Shown here piece by piece: positions 17,054-23,411 of a stretch of DNA of 23,411 bases. The notes under the pieces were generated by a model, which worked only from the letters and a program-made list of their open reading frames with translations, had not been told where the DNA came from and ran no database searches. A program made the position numbers and the translations under genes. Origin of the DNA: JBBQZU01 sp038207425 (GTDB lineage: Bacteria; Bacteroidota; Bacteroidia; Flavobacteriales_D; Cryomorphaceae); the NCBI GenBank assembly GCA_038207425.1, contig JBBQZU010000039.1, forward strand, positions 1-23,411, read 5' to 3'. How positions within the stretch are numbered: position 1 is the stretch's first letter; each line of letters begins with the position of its first letter.

Positions 17054-18067
17054 TTACTCCAACGTGATCCGGTACACCGATTTTATTACATCCAATGCAG
17101 GCTTGCCTTGTGGGGTATAGTGCGAATTGTTGAGTCCGCCGGCATCTGTTTTGAAATGCCATTTCCATGCAAACCCTCCAGCCACCCACTCCTGATGCCA
17201 CAAAGCATCATAGAGTGCCAGGTAGGCTTTTCGCTGTGCATTCGGGTTTACTTGTTTTCCATCCAACTCCCAGTGATTGCCTGCGGCACCGCTCGTACTC
17301 CGGTAGCCATATTCTGTGAGTAATATCGGTTTTTGATGGGTTTTTGAAAGCTGCCGCATCCGTTCTTTTATTGGCATCCATGCGGCTGTAAGCTCAGCAA
17401 TAAGGGGCTCATCATCCTTCATCAGTGGGAAGTATGCGTCTATACCAATGTAATCTACTTCATCCCAGAAACCTATTTGTTCGTACTCATCCCAATTGGC
17501 AGCGTAGGTTATTTTGCCGCTGTATATTTTGCGAATTTCAGCTATTAGCGATTTCCAGAATTTGTCTCTTTGGGCTGTTGCAGTTTTGTACTCCGTGCCT
17601 ATGCAATAAATGCCCACATTATGCTTTTGTGCCAGTGCAGCATAGGTGAGCGCATACTCACGGTAGCTTTCTTCCCATTTCAACCAATCAGCTTCACTGC
17701 CCGCGTCAAAATCGCCAATCCAGCTTCGTTGCATCCACACCTGGGGCTTAAGCATTACATTGAAACCTGCTTCTTTAGCCAATATGATTAATTGAATCGT
17801 GCCATCAATCCGCTCGCCCCACCATTGAAAATTACTATTGAAATACACCAGAGGATCGCTATCGCTTGAGTAGCCGTAAGGAATTATTGCCACCCAGTTA
17901 CTACCTGATGCATGCACACCAACCATATCTGATTTGCTGATGGGCCGGGGTGGACTTTCCAGACTCATACCACAAATTTTTGCTGTAGGCATTGGCCTTT
18001 CCTGTGCATGAACGCTTCCGCAAATTACCACCGAGAAGAGCCATGCCAGAATTGTTGCAGGTTGCAT
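17054..18067 (-). CDS. glycoside hydrolase, GH113-like TIM barrel
   Basis: The 337-residue protein has a signal peptide (LAWLFSVVICGSVHAQ) and one TIM-barrel domain. The pattern GMSLESPP, SNWVAIIPYGYS, FNVMLKPQVWM, IYCIGTEYK (acid/base E159), KITYAANWDEY, VDYIGIDAYFPL and ILLTEYGYRS (nucleophile E252) is that of GH113 and the closely related proteins labelled glycoside hydrolase TIM-barrel-like. GH113 enzymes cut beta-mannan; this one may act on mannan-type polymers or on a related glycan, outside the cytoplasm. The C-terminal GGFAWKWHFKTDAGG segment carries the aromatic subsite residues common in the clan. The ATG at 18067 is chosen for the signal peptide. No SusCD pair or sugar-binding regulator is nearby, so this is not a typical polysaccharide-utilisation locus. 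Intact. Confidence 0.85.
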   Translation of the reverse strand: MQPATILAWLFSVVICGSVHAQERPMPTAKICGMSLESPPRPISKSDMVGVHASGSNWVAIIPYGYSSDSDPLVYFNSNFQWWGERIDGTIQLIILAKEAGFNVMLKPQVWMQRSWIGDFDAGSEADWLKWEESYREYALTYAALAQKHNVGIYCIGTEYKTATAQRDKFWKSLIAEIRKIYSGKITYAANWDEYEQIGFWDEVDYIGIDAYFPLMKDDEPLIAELTAAWMPIKERMRQLSKTHQKPILLTEYGYRSTSGAAGNHWELDGKQVNPNAQRKAYLALYDALWHQEWVAGGFAWKWHFKTDAGGLNNSHYTPQGKPALDVIKSVYRITLE

Positions 18068-18507
18068 TGTATATTTTAGCCTTTCGGTAAATGTCGCTGA
18101 TTCTCATCAAATATTCCCAAGGCATTGCTGCAAATTGACAAAAAAATTGTGCACAGAGAGCCGGTTGAGATTCAATTAAAGTTGCAATTTATAGATGCAC
18201 TGAAATATTTCGGTATGCACCAATAAGCTGCACTGCCAGGGCAATTCCTTAGGATTTGGCTTCAATAATTATGAAATGATGCTGATAAAAAGCTTTGAAT
18301 GAAGGGCTGGTATGGTGTATAGGTTTTTTGAATAATTCTAAAGAGATAGCAGCTATTCATTTTATGCGCTTGCCAAAGGAGGACTGTATGGGTTTTATTG
18401 GGCGTATTATGGTTGCGATGAAGTGCGAATTCTCTACCATCATTTTGATATAAGTAAGTTTTTATACTTTCACGCTCTGTGATCAATCTATTAAGCAATA
18501 TAATCTG
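18068..18507. other. divergent spacer between the glycosidase and mannosyltransferase genes
   Basis: About 440 bases separate two outward-reading genes. A minus-strand frame (18262-18498) is open for 78 codons but shows no family pattern. The only protein-like text is on the plus strand at 18342-18482, given separately. No TAnnTTTG promoter core was found for either flanking gene. Confidence 0.45.
18342..18482 (+). pseudogene. possible remnant with a GLYGFYW motif
   Basis: Between TAA at 18339 and TGA at 18480 one frame reads YSFYALAKGGLYGFYWAYYG followed by CDEVRILYHHFDISKF. The core resembles the first motif of small bacterial membrane proteins in which a TFGLYxxYWFYKNW pattern precedes a helix. 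Two stops lie close upstream and no start codon fits, so if real it is a relic. The match is short and could be chance. Confidence 0.2.
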
Positions 18508-19869
18508 ATGAGACGACCTATTCTGATTTTGATAGTATTTTTTGCGCTTACAGCTTTGGTTTTTTTCATGCTTCAGAACAAGGCAGTATTTGACAATACC
18601 CTTGGTCGCATCACCGGCAACTGGTCAAATACTGATGGTGTAATAACGCTTCTTCAGAAGCCCTATTCTGACGTGAACAAGGAGAATTATATCCGCTGGG
18701 ATGGCTACTATTATTATGTAATTTCAGAGGTGGGTTATCAGGTCAGGTCGGCTGAACTGAACCATATATTTGCCTTTTTTCCATTTTTTCCACTGCTGTG
18801 GTATTTGAGCCATTTACCCCCTGAAGGAATTGTGTTTTTGAATTATTTGTTTTTTGCTATTGGAGTTTTGATATTGCTAAAATCTTGCGGTGAATCTGTT
18901 GGTGCCTCAGATCCTGTAAAACTGCTGCTTATCCTTGGGCTGCCTACCACAGTGGTATTCTTCATGCCGTATACTGAAGCCACTTTTTTAATAACTGCTT
19001 CAATTGGCATTTATGGACTACTGAGAGGAAAGTATGGTTTGTATTTTATCGGTTTTTTTCTGCTGGCGCTCACAAGACCAACCTATACTTTTTTGGTCAT
19101 TGCTATTGTTGCGACAGATTTCGTTTTCTTTTTGGGCCATGGAAATTTTAAGCGTAGTTTGAAAAGTATCTTTTTTAAAGCGCTTCCGTTGCTCGTTGGC
19201 ACTTTCGTGGTCTTCTTCGCCCAGTCGCTTTTTGAAACAGGCAGCTTCACCAAATTCTTTGAAGTTCAAAGCCATTGGGACCACAAGCTGCGGCTCCCGC
19301 ATAATATTCATGACTGGTCGCATGAAGGATTCAGTATGAATCTTGGAGTCTTGTTCTTTATTGCCATACCCTTTCTCGTGTTCATTGTAAATCTTTTGGT
19401 TAAATCATTTCGCAGAACTGGCGCCGCAATAGAAGAAACACCGCATAATTATCTCCAGCTTTTATCTCTGATTTATTTGTTTGGTACCTTTTTATTTATT
19501 CTGCTTTTCAGAAATGGAGGGCTTAACAGTTTGTCGAGATACGTGCTGTGCAGCCCCTTTTTGATTTTTCTATTAATTTATTCTTTCAGGTATTTTCAAG
19601 CTATTCTTCTGGATTTCCGCTCTTCATTTTACGCTATTTTATTTATTACAGGTGTGTCAATGCTGGGGCTTATTCCTTATTCCACCAATTGGGATTTTGC
19701 TGACCTGGGGTATTTTATTTTATCAGGTGTTTTGCTGCTATGGCTTTTTCAGGATTTCTGGCAACGAACTTTGTACAAAATACTACTAGCTTTCACGCTG
19801 TTTTTAAATGTAGTGTGGACAACATATTTGTTCAATATGTATCTCGCCGACGGATGGATATTTACATAA
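18508..19869 (+). CDS. PIG-V-like integral-membrane mannosyltransferase
   Basis: The 453-residue protein is strongly hydrophobic with roughly ten or more membrane segments. The first periplasmic-side loop carries YIRWDGYYYYVISEVGY, followed by IFAFFPFFPLLWYL, VVFFMPYTEATFLI and LTRPTYTFLV. This order (RWD..Y...GY, FFPxxP, PYxEAxF, RPT) is that of the PIG-V/GT76 polyprenyl-phosphate-mannose type glycosyltransferases, with the Asp in RWDGY as the expected catalytic residue. It should transfer a sugar from a lipid carrier to an acceptor on the outer face of the inner membrane; donor and acceptor are not known. The ATG at 18508 precedes a first membrane helix (ILILIVFFALTALVFFML). It stands alone and is intact. 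Confidence 0.8.
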   Translation: MRRPILILIVFFALTALVFFMLQNKAVFDNTLGRITGNWSNTDGVITLLQKPYSDVNKENYIRWDGYYYYVISEVGYQVRSAELNHIFAFFPFFPLLWYLSHLPPEGIVFLNYLFFAIGVLILLKSCGESVGASDPVKLLLILGLPTTVVFFMPYTEATFLITASIGIYGLLRGKYGLYFIGFFLLALTRPTYTFLVIAIVATDFVFFLGHGNFKRSLKSIFFKALPLLVGTFVVFFAQSLFETGSFTKFFEVQSHWDHKLRLPHNIHDWSHEGFSMNLGVLFFIAIPFLVFIVNLLVKSFRRTGAAIEETPHNYLQLLSLIYLFGTFLFILLFRNGGLNSLSRYVLCSPFLIFLLIYSFRYFQAILLDFRSSFYAILFITGVSMLGLIPYSTNWDFADLGYFILSGVLLLWLFQDFWQRTLYKILLAFTLFLNVVWTTYLFNMYLADGWIFT

Positions 19870-19965
19870 AATATTTCCCTAGTTGGTTATTATAAAGCAT
19901 ATTGTGTGCATTGAAAAACGATGCGCCGCACAGCCCAACCACGAACCGGTGGAATACTAACACCC

Positions 19966-21217
19966 TCAGATCACCCAAAAATATGCCGCCGCAAGTATTG
20001 TAAGCAGAGCGATGGAAACGTAGCACCAAAGCGGGTGTGCAGCCTTCATAGATGTACCACGCGAAGCACATTCCTTCTGGGTAGTTTTAAGATTGTGCCA
20101 TGCATAGGCAGGAGTGCTTACAAATGACAATACGGTGGCGAGATCGACCATTGTAACCATGCCGGGATTACAGATTACCAACAACGCAAGCGCACCTGCA
20201 GCTACAACGGTCAGTGATATGGTGTAGCGGTAAGCGCCGGGGCTGTGGGTGGCAATATTCCAAGTTTCGGCGAGTGAGCGCGGTATGGCATCGAGGCAGG
20301 TAAGGGTAGTGCTGAACATGGTGGCAAACGCTGCTACAGCCACAATTGCAAAGACCAAATACCGAGTTGCGAGGTATACATTTGCAGTAGCACGCGCGAG
20401 AACGCCACCCCCGACTCGGGCATTGTTTCAGCACTGCCGTAAAGTGTATACACACCCATTCCCAAAAATAAAACTCCCAGTACCATTGTGCCCCAATAAC
20501 CCAAATTGAAATCGGCTATGCTTCGGCGGTATATAAAAATTCCTTTTGTAGATTTATTTTTTTCCAGAGCCCACATCGAATGCCAAACGGAAAGAACGAG
20601 CGGGGCTGGCATCCAACCCATAAGTCTACCAGCATAATGAGCGATGCGCCGCCCAATACCGGTTGCAATGTGGTTATATAATTTTCGGGTGCATTGCCTA
20701 CTGCCATTGCAAAAGCCACCACAGTGCTGATGGTGAGCACAAGCACTATAAATGTCATCACACGGTCAAGCCATCGGTATTTCCCGATAAGGAGCATGGC
20801 CGCGCCAATAATTAATATAAACGTACTGATGGTGGCGGCATTTGCCGTAAGGCCAAACACAAATGCTGCAATGCCGGCGGTAACCGATGTAACGGCTGCA
20901 ATAATGGCCCACATGGTACCAATGGTAAACAACAGAAAGAGCGCCACGGCCCACCAGCCCAGATTGAAATAACCTTGTACAAGGCTTTGACCGGTGCGCA
21001 TGGCGTATTGCGGCCCCATCTTGAAAAAAGGGTATTTGGCCAGGTGAATAAAAATAATAGCCCATAGAGGCCACCATCCATACTCCGCGCCGGCACGTGT
21101 ACTTTGCACCAAATGCGAAACCCCCACGGCAGCTCCGGCATAGAGCAAGCCCGGGCCGAGATAGTAGTGCCACGCTGCCTTCTTTGGTTGAAGTTCTGAT
21201 TTTGTCGAATATGCCAT
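19966..21217 (-). pseudogene. Nramp-like divalent metal transporter, two single-base deletions
   Basis: Three overlapping frames join to one protein of about 417 residues with some 11 membrane helices. Frame 1 (from the ATG at 21217): LGPGLLYAGAAVGVSHLVQS, RAGAEYGWWPLWAI, FKMGPQYAMRTGQSL, up to GASLIMLVDL. A missing base near 20620-20622 (TTATGG for an expected TTAATGG) moves it to frame 2: MGWMPAPLVLSVWHSMWALE, DFNLGYWGTMVLGVLFLGMG. A second missing base near 20355 (TGGTC for expected TGGGTC) moves it to frame 3: VFAIVAVAAFATMFSTTLTC, ending AAYFWVI. The family is Nramp-related, but the canonical DPGN (helix 1) and MPH (helix 6) metal motifs are absent even in the joined sequence, so metal preference is uncertain. 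The start overlaps the upstream stop as TGATG. Both lesions shorten short homopolymers, so sequencing error is a real alternative here. Confidence 0.85.
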
Positions 21218-22644
21218 CAATTTGCGAAGATTAGTGGTACCATCTTGTAGCAATAAACTGCAATGATAAGCGCACTCAGGATATTTAGCAAAAACCCGGA
21301 ACGCATCATTTGACTGATCTTGATAAGCTCACTGCCAAATACAATTGCATTGGGCGGAGTGGCAATAGGCAGCATAAATGCACAACTCGCCGCAAGTGTG
21401 AGCGGTATAGCCAGATCGATGCCCGCCCCACCAAGCGCAGGTGCTATAGTGATAGCGAGCGGCGCAAATACGGATACAAGGGCCACATTGCTCATGCCTT
21501 CAGTAAGAAATATAGTAGCAGTGGTAACGACAAGAAGCACCACAAACCAGTGCAGGCTCTGCATATCGGTAAGGCTTTCGCCAAATATTTGTACCACTCC
21601 CGATGATTCGAGTCCGGCAGCAAGTGAAATACCCCCACCAAAAAGCAGCAGAATTTCCCAGGGCAGCGATTTGGTATCTTTCCATACGAGCAGTGGGCTG
21701 CTCTTGCCACCGGGTAGTATGAAAAGAGCCACAGCGGCAAGCAGTGCAATGCTCGTATCGTTGAGCCAACTCAGCGATGCCACCTGGCTCAGTGGCGCTC
21801 TGAGCACCCACAGCAGCGCTGTGCAGAAAAATACAATAGCCACCATGCGCTCCCCAAATGATGGCTTGCCCAACTCAATAAGTTTATCGCACACTATATC
21901 ATTAAGCCCTGTGAGCTTCTCAGCCGAAAGCTTGAAAAGCACACGGGTATTTACAATCACCACCAAGTAAAAGAGCAGCACACACAACGGAACTGCAAAG
22001 AACATCCATTCGGCAAACCCTATTTCCATACCAAGCCTTTCAGATGCAAGGGCTGCCAATACAAGGTTTGGCGGTGTGCCAATTAGGGTGGCCATGCCCC
22101 CGATATTTGCCGCAAAGGCCAGGCCCAGCAAAAGCGATACTGAAAACTTCAGGTGCATGTGCTGATTGCTGAATTGAGGTTGAACCAAATTAATAAGCGA
22201 CATACCGATGGGGAGCATCATCATTGCCGCTGCGGTATTGCTTATCCACATAGACAGCAGCGCAGTTGCGGCCATAAAGCCAATGATAATATGCCTGGGT
22301 GTTTTTCCACTGCGCTTTAGAATTACCAATGAAAGCCTCTGATGCAGGTTCCATTTTTCAATGGAAATACCAAGAATAAACCCGCCCAGAAACAGATAGA
22401 TGATAGGGTTGGCATAATTGGAGCTTACATCTTTGAGACTATCGATACCAAATGCCGGAAAAAGCAGCATAGGGAGCAAGGCTGTAATGCCCATTGGCAC
22501 TACCTGCACTGACCACCATACAAGCATCCAGCCCATACATGCTACCATATAGAGTGCTTTGCCCTCAAAAGGTATAAGCAACAGCAATAAAAGGAAGGTG
22601 AGCGGTCCGGAAAGCAACCGGAATATTTGATTGGTAATGGTCAT
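21217..22644 (-). CDS. DASS/SLC13-family sodium:anion symporter
   Basis: This 475-residue inner-membrane protein couples Na+ to uptake of a divalent anion such as a dicarboxylate, sulfate or phosphate. It has the two inverted repeats of the family with both substrate/sodium motifs: SNTA at residues 135-138 and GTPPN at 189-193 in the first repeat, and SNVAL plus ATPPNAIVFGSE in the second. Length and roughly 11-13 helices are normal. The ATG at 22644 gives a normal N-terminus. Its TGA shares one base with the ATG of the Nramp-like gene (TGATG), so the two are translationally coupled in one operon. Intact. The exact anion cannot be read from the sequence. Confidence 0.92.
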   Translation of the reverse strand: MTITNQIFRLLSGPLTFLLLLLLIPFEGKALYMVACMGWMLVWWSVQVVPMGITALLPMLLFPAFGIDSLKDVSSNYANPIIYLFLGGFILGISIEKWNLHQRLSLVILKRSGKTPRHIIIGFMAATALLSMWISNTAAAMMMLPIGMSLINLVQPQFSNQHMHLKFSVSLLLGLAFAANIGGMATLIGTPPNLVLAALASERLGMEIGFAEWMFFAVPLCVLLFYLVVIVNTRVLFKLSAEKLTGLNDIVCDKLIELGKPSFGERMVAIVFFCTALLWVLRAPLSQVASLSWLNDTSIALLAAVALFILPGGKSSPLLVWKDTKSLPWEILLLFGGGISLAAGLESSGVVQIFGESLTDMQSLHWFVVLLVVTTATIFLTEGMSNVALVSVFAPLAITIAPALGGAGIDLAIPLTLAASCAFMLPIATPPNAIVFGSELIKISQMMRSGFLLNILSALIIAVYCYKMVPLIFAN

Positions 22645-22721
22645 ATTCTGGCACTAAGCTAAAAACAGTATGCTGTATTTTTATGTGCCATGGCTTTTTT
22701 TGTTTTTTTTGTAATACGAAG

Positions 22722-22750
22722 TGCGCTACGGAGCTAAGGAACGTAGCGCA
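22722..22750. terminator. perfect 9-bp inverted repeat between PIN toxin and transporter genes
   Basis: TGCGCTACG (22722-22730) and CGTAGCGCA (22742-22750) pair perfectly around an 11-base loop. It lies directly after the stop of the minus-strand PIN gene and upstream of the transporter operon. No U tract follows on the minus strand, so it may be a weak terminator or an operator. Confidence 0.45.
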
Positions 22751-22751
22751 T

Positions 22752-23258
22752 TTAAGCATCTATCCTTTCTGACCCATCAGGGCCACCCACGAAGAGCAAA
22801 GTCTTGCAAGCTAACACCCACCAGATGTTTTCTGAGGTGCAGATACAGGCAAGCTGTTTCCTTTCTGCCCAATTTTCAAGCATTTGGTCTTTTATATGTC
22901 GGAAGTCTATTGTCTTGTCGGTTACTAAAGTCAATTCGTTTGCAAGTGCAGTATTATCAATGATCAAATTAAACTCAGCGTGCAAAGGTGTTCCATTGTT
23001 TCGTAAAGAGAATTTGCTTTTTACATACTGTTCTAGTATCCCGAAAATAGGAACGACTGTCAATCCTTTGACGAATTTATCGACAGCCTTGTGCGATTTT
23101 TTTCGATTATCGCTGTTCTCCGCCCCGAATCGGAGCTCAAAAACTGTTATTTCAGAGATGAAGCAGTTTTCGAATCCTTTTGTCCTGATAGTTTCATCGA
23201 GATTCCGATTTCCATGCAGAAAAAATACGCAAATATTCATATCGAGCAAATATTGCAT
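22752..23258 (-). CDS. PIN-domain (VapC-like) protein with altered active site and extra tail
   Basis: PIN toxins are small RNases that cut tRNA or mRNA and are held in check by a partner antitoxin. The N-terminus MQYLLDMNICVFFLHGN has the first acidic residue D6 (family LLDTN; here Thr is Met), and SEITVFELRFG gives E36. At the third site the usual DFDLLIGATA reads EFNLIIDNTA, so the expected metal-binding Asp is Asn (N97). LTLVTDKTIDF follows at 109. Family members end near LENW (residue 130 here), but this frame runs on for 38 more residues with no family pattern, as if the original stop was lost. No antitoxin gene is visible upstream (23259-23411). It is probably an inactive or weakened orphan toxin; loss of the antitoxin would only be tolerated in that case. 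Confidence 0.78.
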   Translation of the reverse strand: MQYLLDMNICVFFLHGNRNLDETIRTKGFENCFISEITVFELRFGAENSDNRKKSHKAVDKFVKGLTVVPIFGILEQYVKSKFSLRNNGTPLHAEFNLIIDNTALANELTLVTDKTIDFRHIKDQMLENWAERKQLACICTSENIWWVLACKTLLFVGGPDGSERIDA

Positions 23259-23321
23259 GTACTAAAATTTAGGTCCTATACCATATTTAGTGGGTTGATT
23301 CAGAAATAGCTAAACTTGTGC

Positions 23322-23411
23322 ATGGCACAAGAAGAACTTTTTGGTGCAGCAATAGGCCTGAGATCACCACGGAAAATTGATCGTATAGAATTAAAGTCAA
23401 CAGCAGGACTT
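23322..23411 (+). CDS. N-terminus of a probable ISL3-family transposase, cut by the window edge
   Basis: An ATG at 23322 opens a frame that stays open to the end of the window (30 codons). The text EELFGAAIGLRSPRKIDRIE resembles the N-terminus of ISL3-family transposases, where LFxxALGL..PW.V..IEfD is common. Only this short piece is available, and the terminal inverted repeat of an insertion sequence was not identified. It may also be another protein. Confidence 0.4.
   Translation, partial: MAQEELFGAAIGLRSPRKIDRIELKSTAGL

Noticed and set aside
18262..18498. 78-codon minus-strand frame between the glycosidase and mannosyltransferase
   Set aside because: The composition (many His, Asn, Tyr) is not protein-family-like and the frame lies in an AT-rich divergent spacer.
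21320..21970. Plus-strand open frame of 216 codons inside the SLC13 gene
   Set aside because: It is antisense to a clear transporter gene; the Ser/Thr-rich translation is typical of shadow frames.

Overview
The window looks like a chromosomal piece of a Bacteroidota bacterium. Evidence: a type IX secretion (T9SS) C-terminal sorting domain, FISUMP-type (Fibrobacter succinogenes major paralogous) domains, DUF2490 and DUF6268 outer-membrane barrels, a DUF4369/TlpA-like thioredoxin protein, weak Shine-Dalgarno sites and two or three Bacteroidota-type TAnnTTTG promoter cores. The class or genus cannot be told from this alone. I found no rRNA, tRNA, CRISPR array or phage module.

Layout. 133-1515 (-) is an intact aldehyde dehydrogenase. 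1516-4412 is a decayed zone: two ruined genes (YdeI/OmdA-like and a DUF5694 lipoprotein) lie between diverged copies of a short intergenic repeat. 4413-5363 (-) is an intact PPK2 polyphosphate kinase. 6078-7583 (+) holds a SnoaL-like lipoprotein, a clear terminator and a DUF2490 barrel. 7981-12717 (+) holds an MscS-type channel with a premature stop, a DUF6268 barrel and an intact ABC exporter. 12957-16803 (+) holds three secreted-protein genes in a row (T9SS-sorted, two-domain FISUMP, thioredoxin), all carrying in-frame stops. 17054-18067 (-) is an intact GH113-like glycosidase and 18508-19869 (+) an intact PIG-V-like mannosyltransferase. 19966-22644 (-) is a translationally coupled pair: an intact DASS/SLC13 anion transporter and a twice-frameshifted Nramp-like transporter. 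22752-23258 (-) is an orphan PIN toxin with an altered active site, and an ISL3-like transposase seems to start at the right edge.

The main discovery is the density of recent gene damage. Reading across the ORF breaks, I count 12 in-frame premature stops (7 TAA, 3 TGA, 2 TAG) and 6 frameshifts, spread over 7 genes. In each, the reading frame and family similarity resume beyond the break. The other ten or so genes, including all the longest housekeeping-like ones, have none. This is what genome erosion in progress looks like. A changed genetic code does not fit, because all three stops occur and intact genes use none. Consensus sequencing error could explain single frameshifts but poorly explains the substitutions. 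Where family alignment suggests the lost residue, it is most often Glu (GAA to TAA, GAG to TAG), hinting at G-to-T changes; that part is inference.

Functionally the genes form no single pathway. Most encode envelope, secretion or transport functions (two barrels, lipoproteins, channel, exporter, anion and cation transporters, secreted repeat proteins), and the damage falls mainly on surface, stress and accessory functions.
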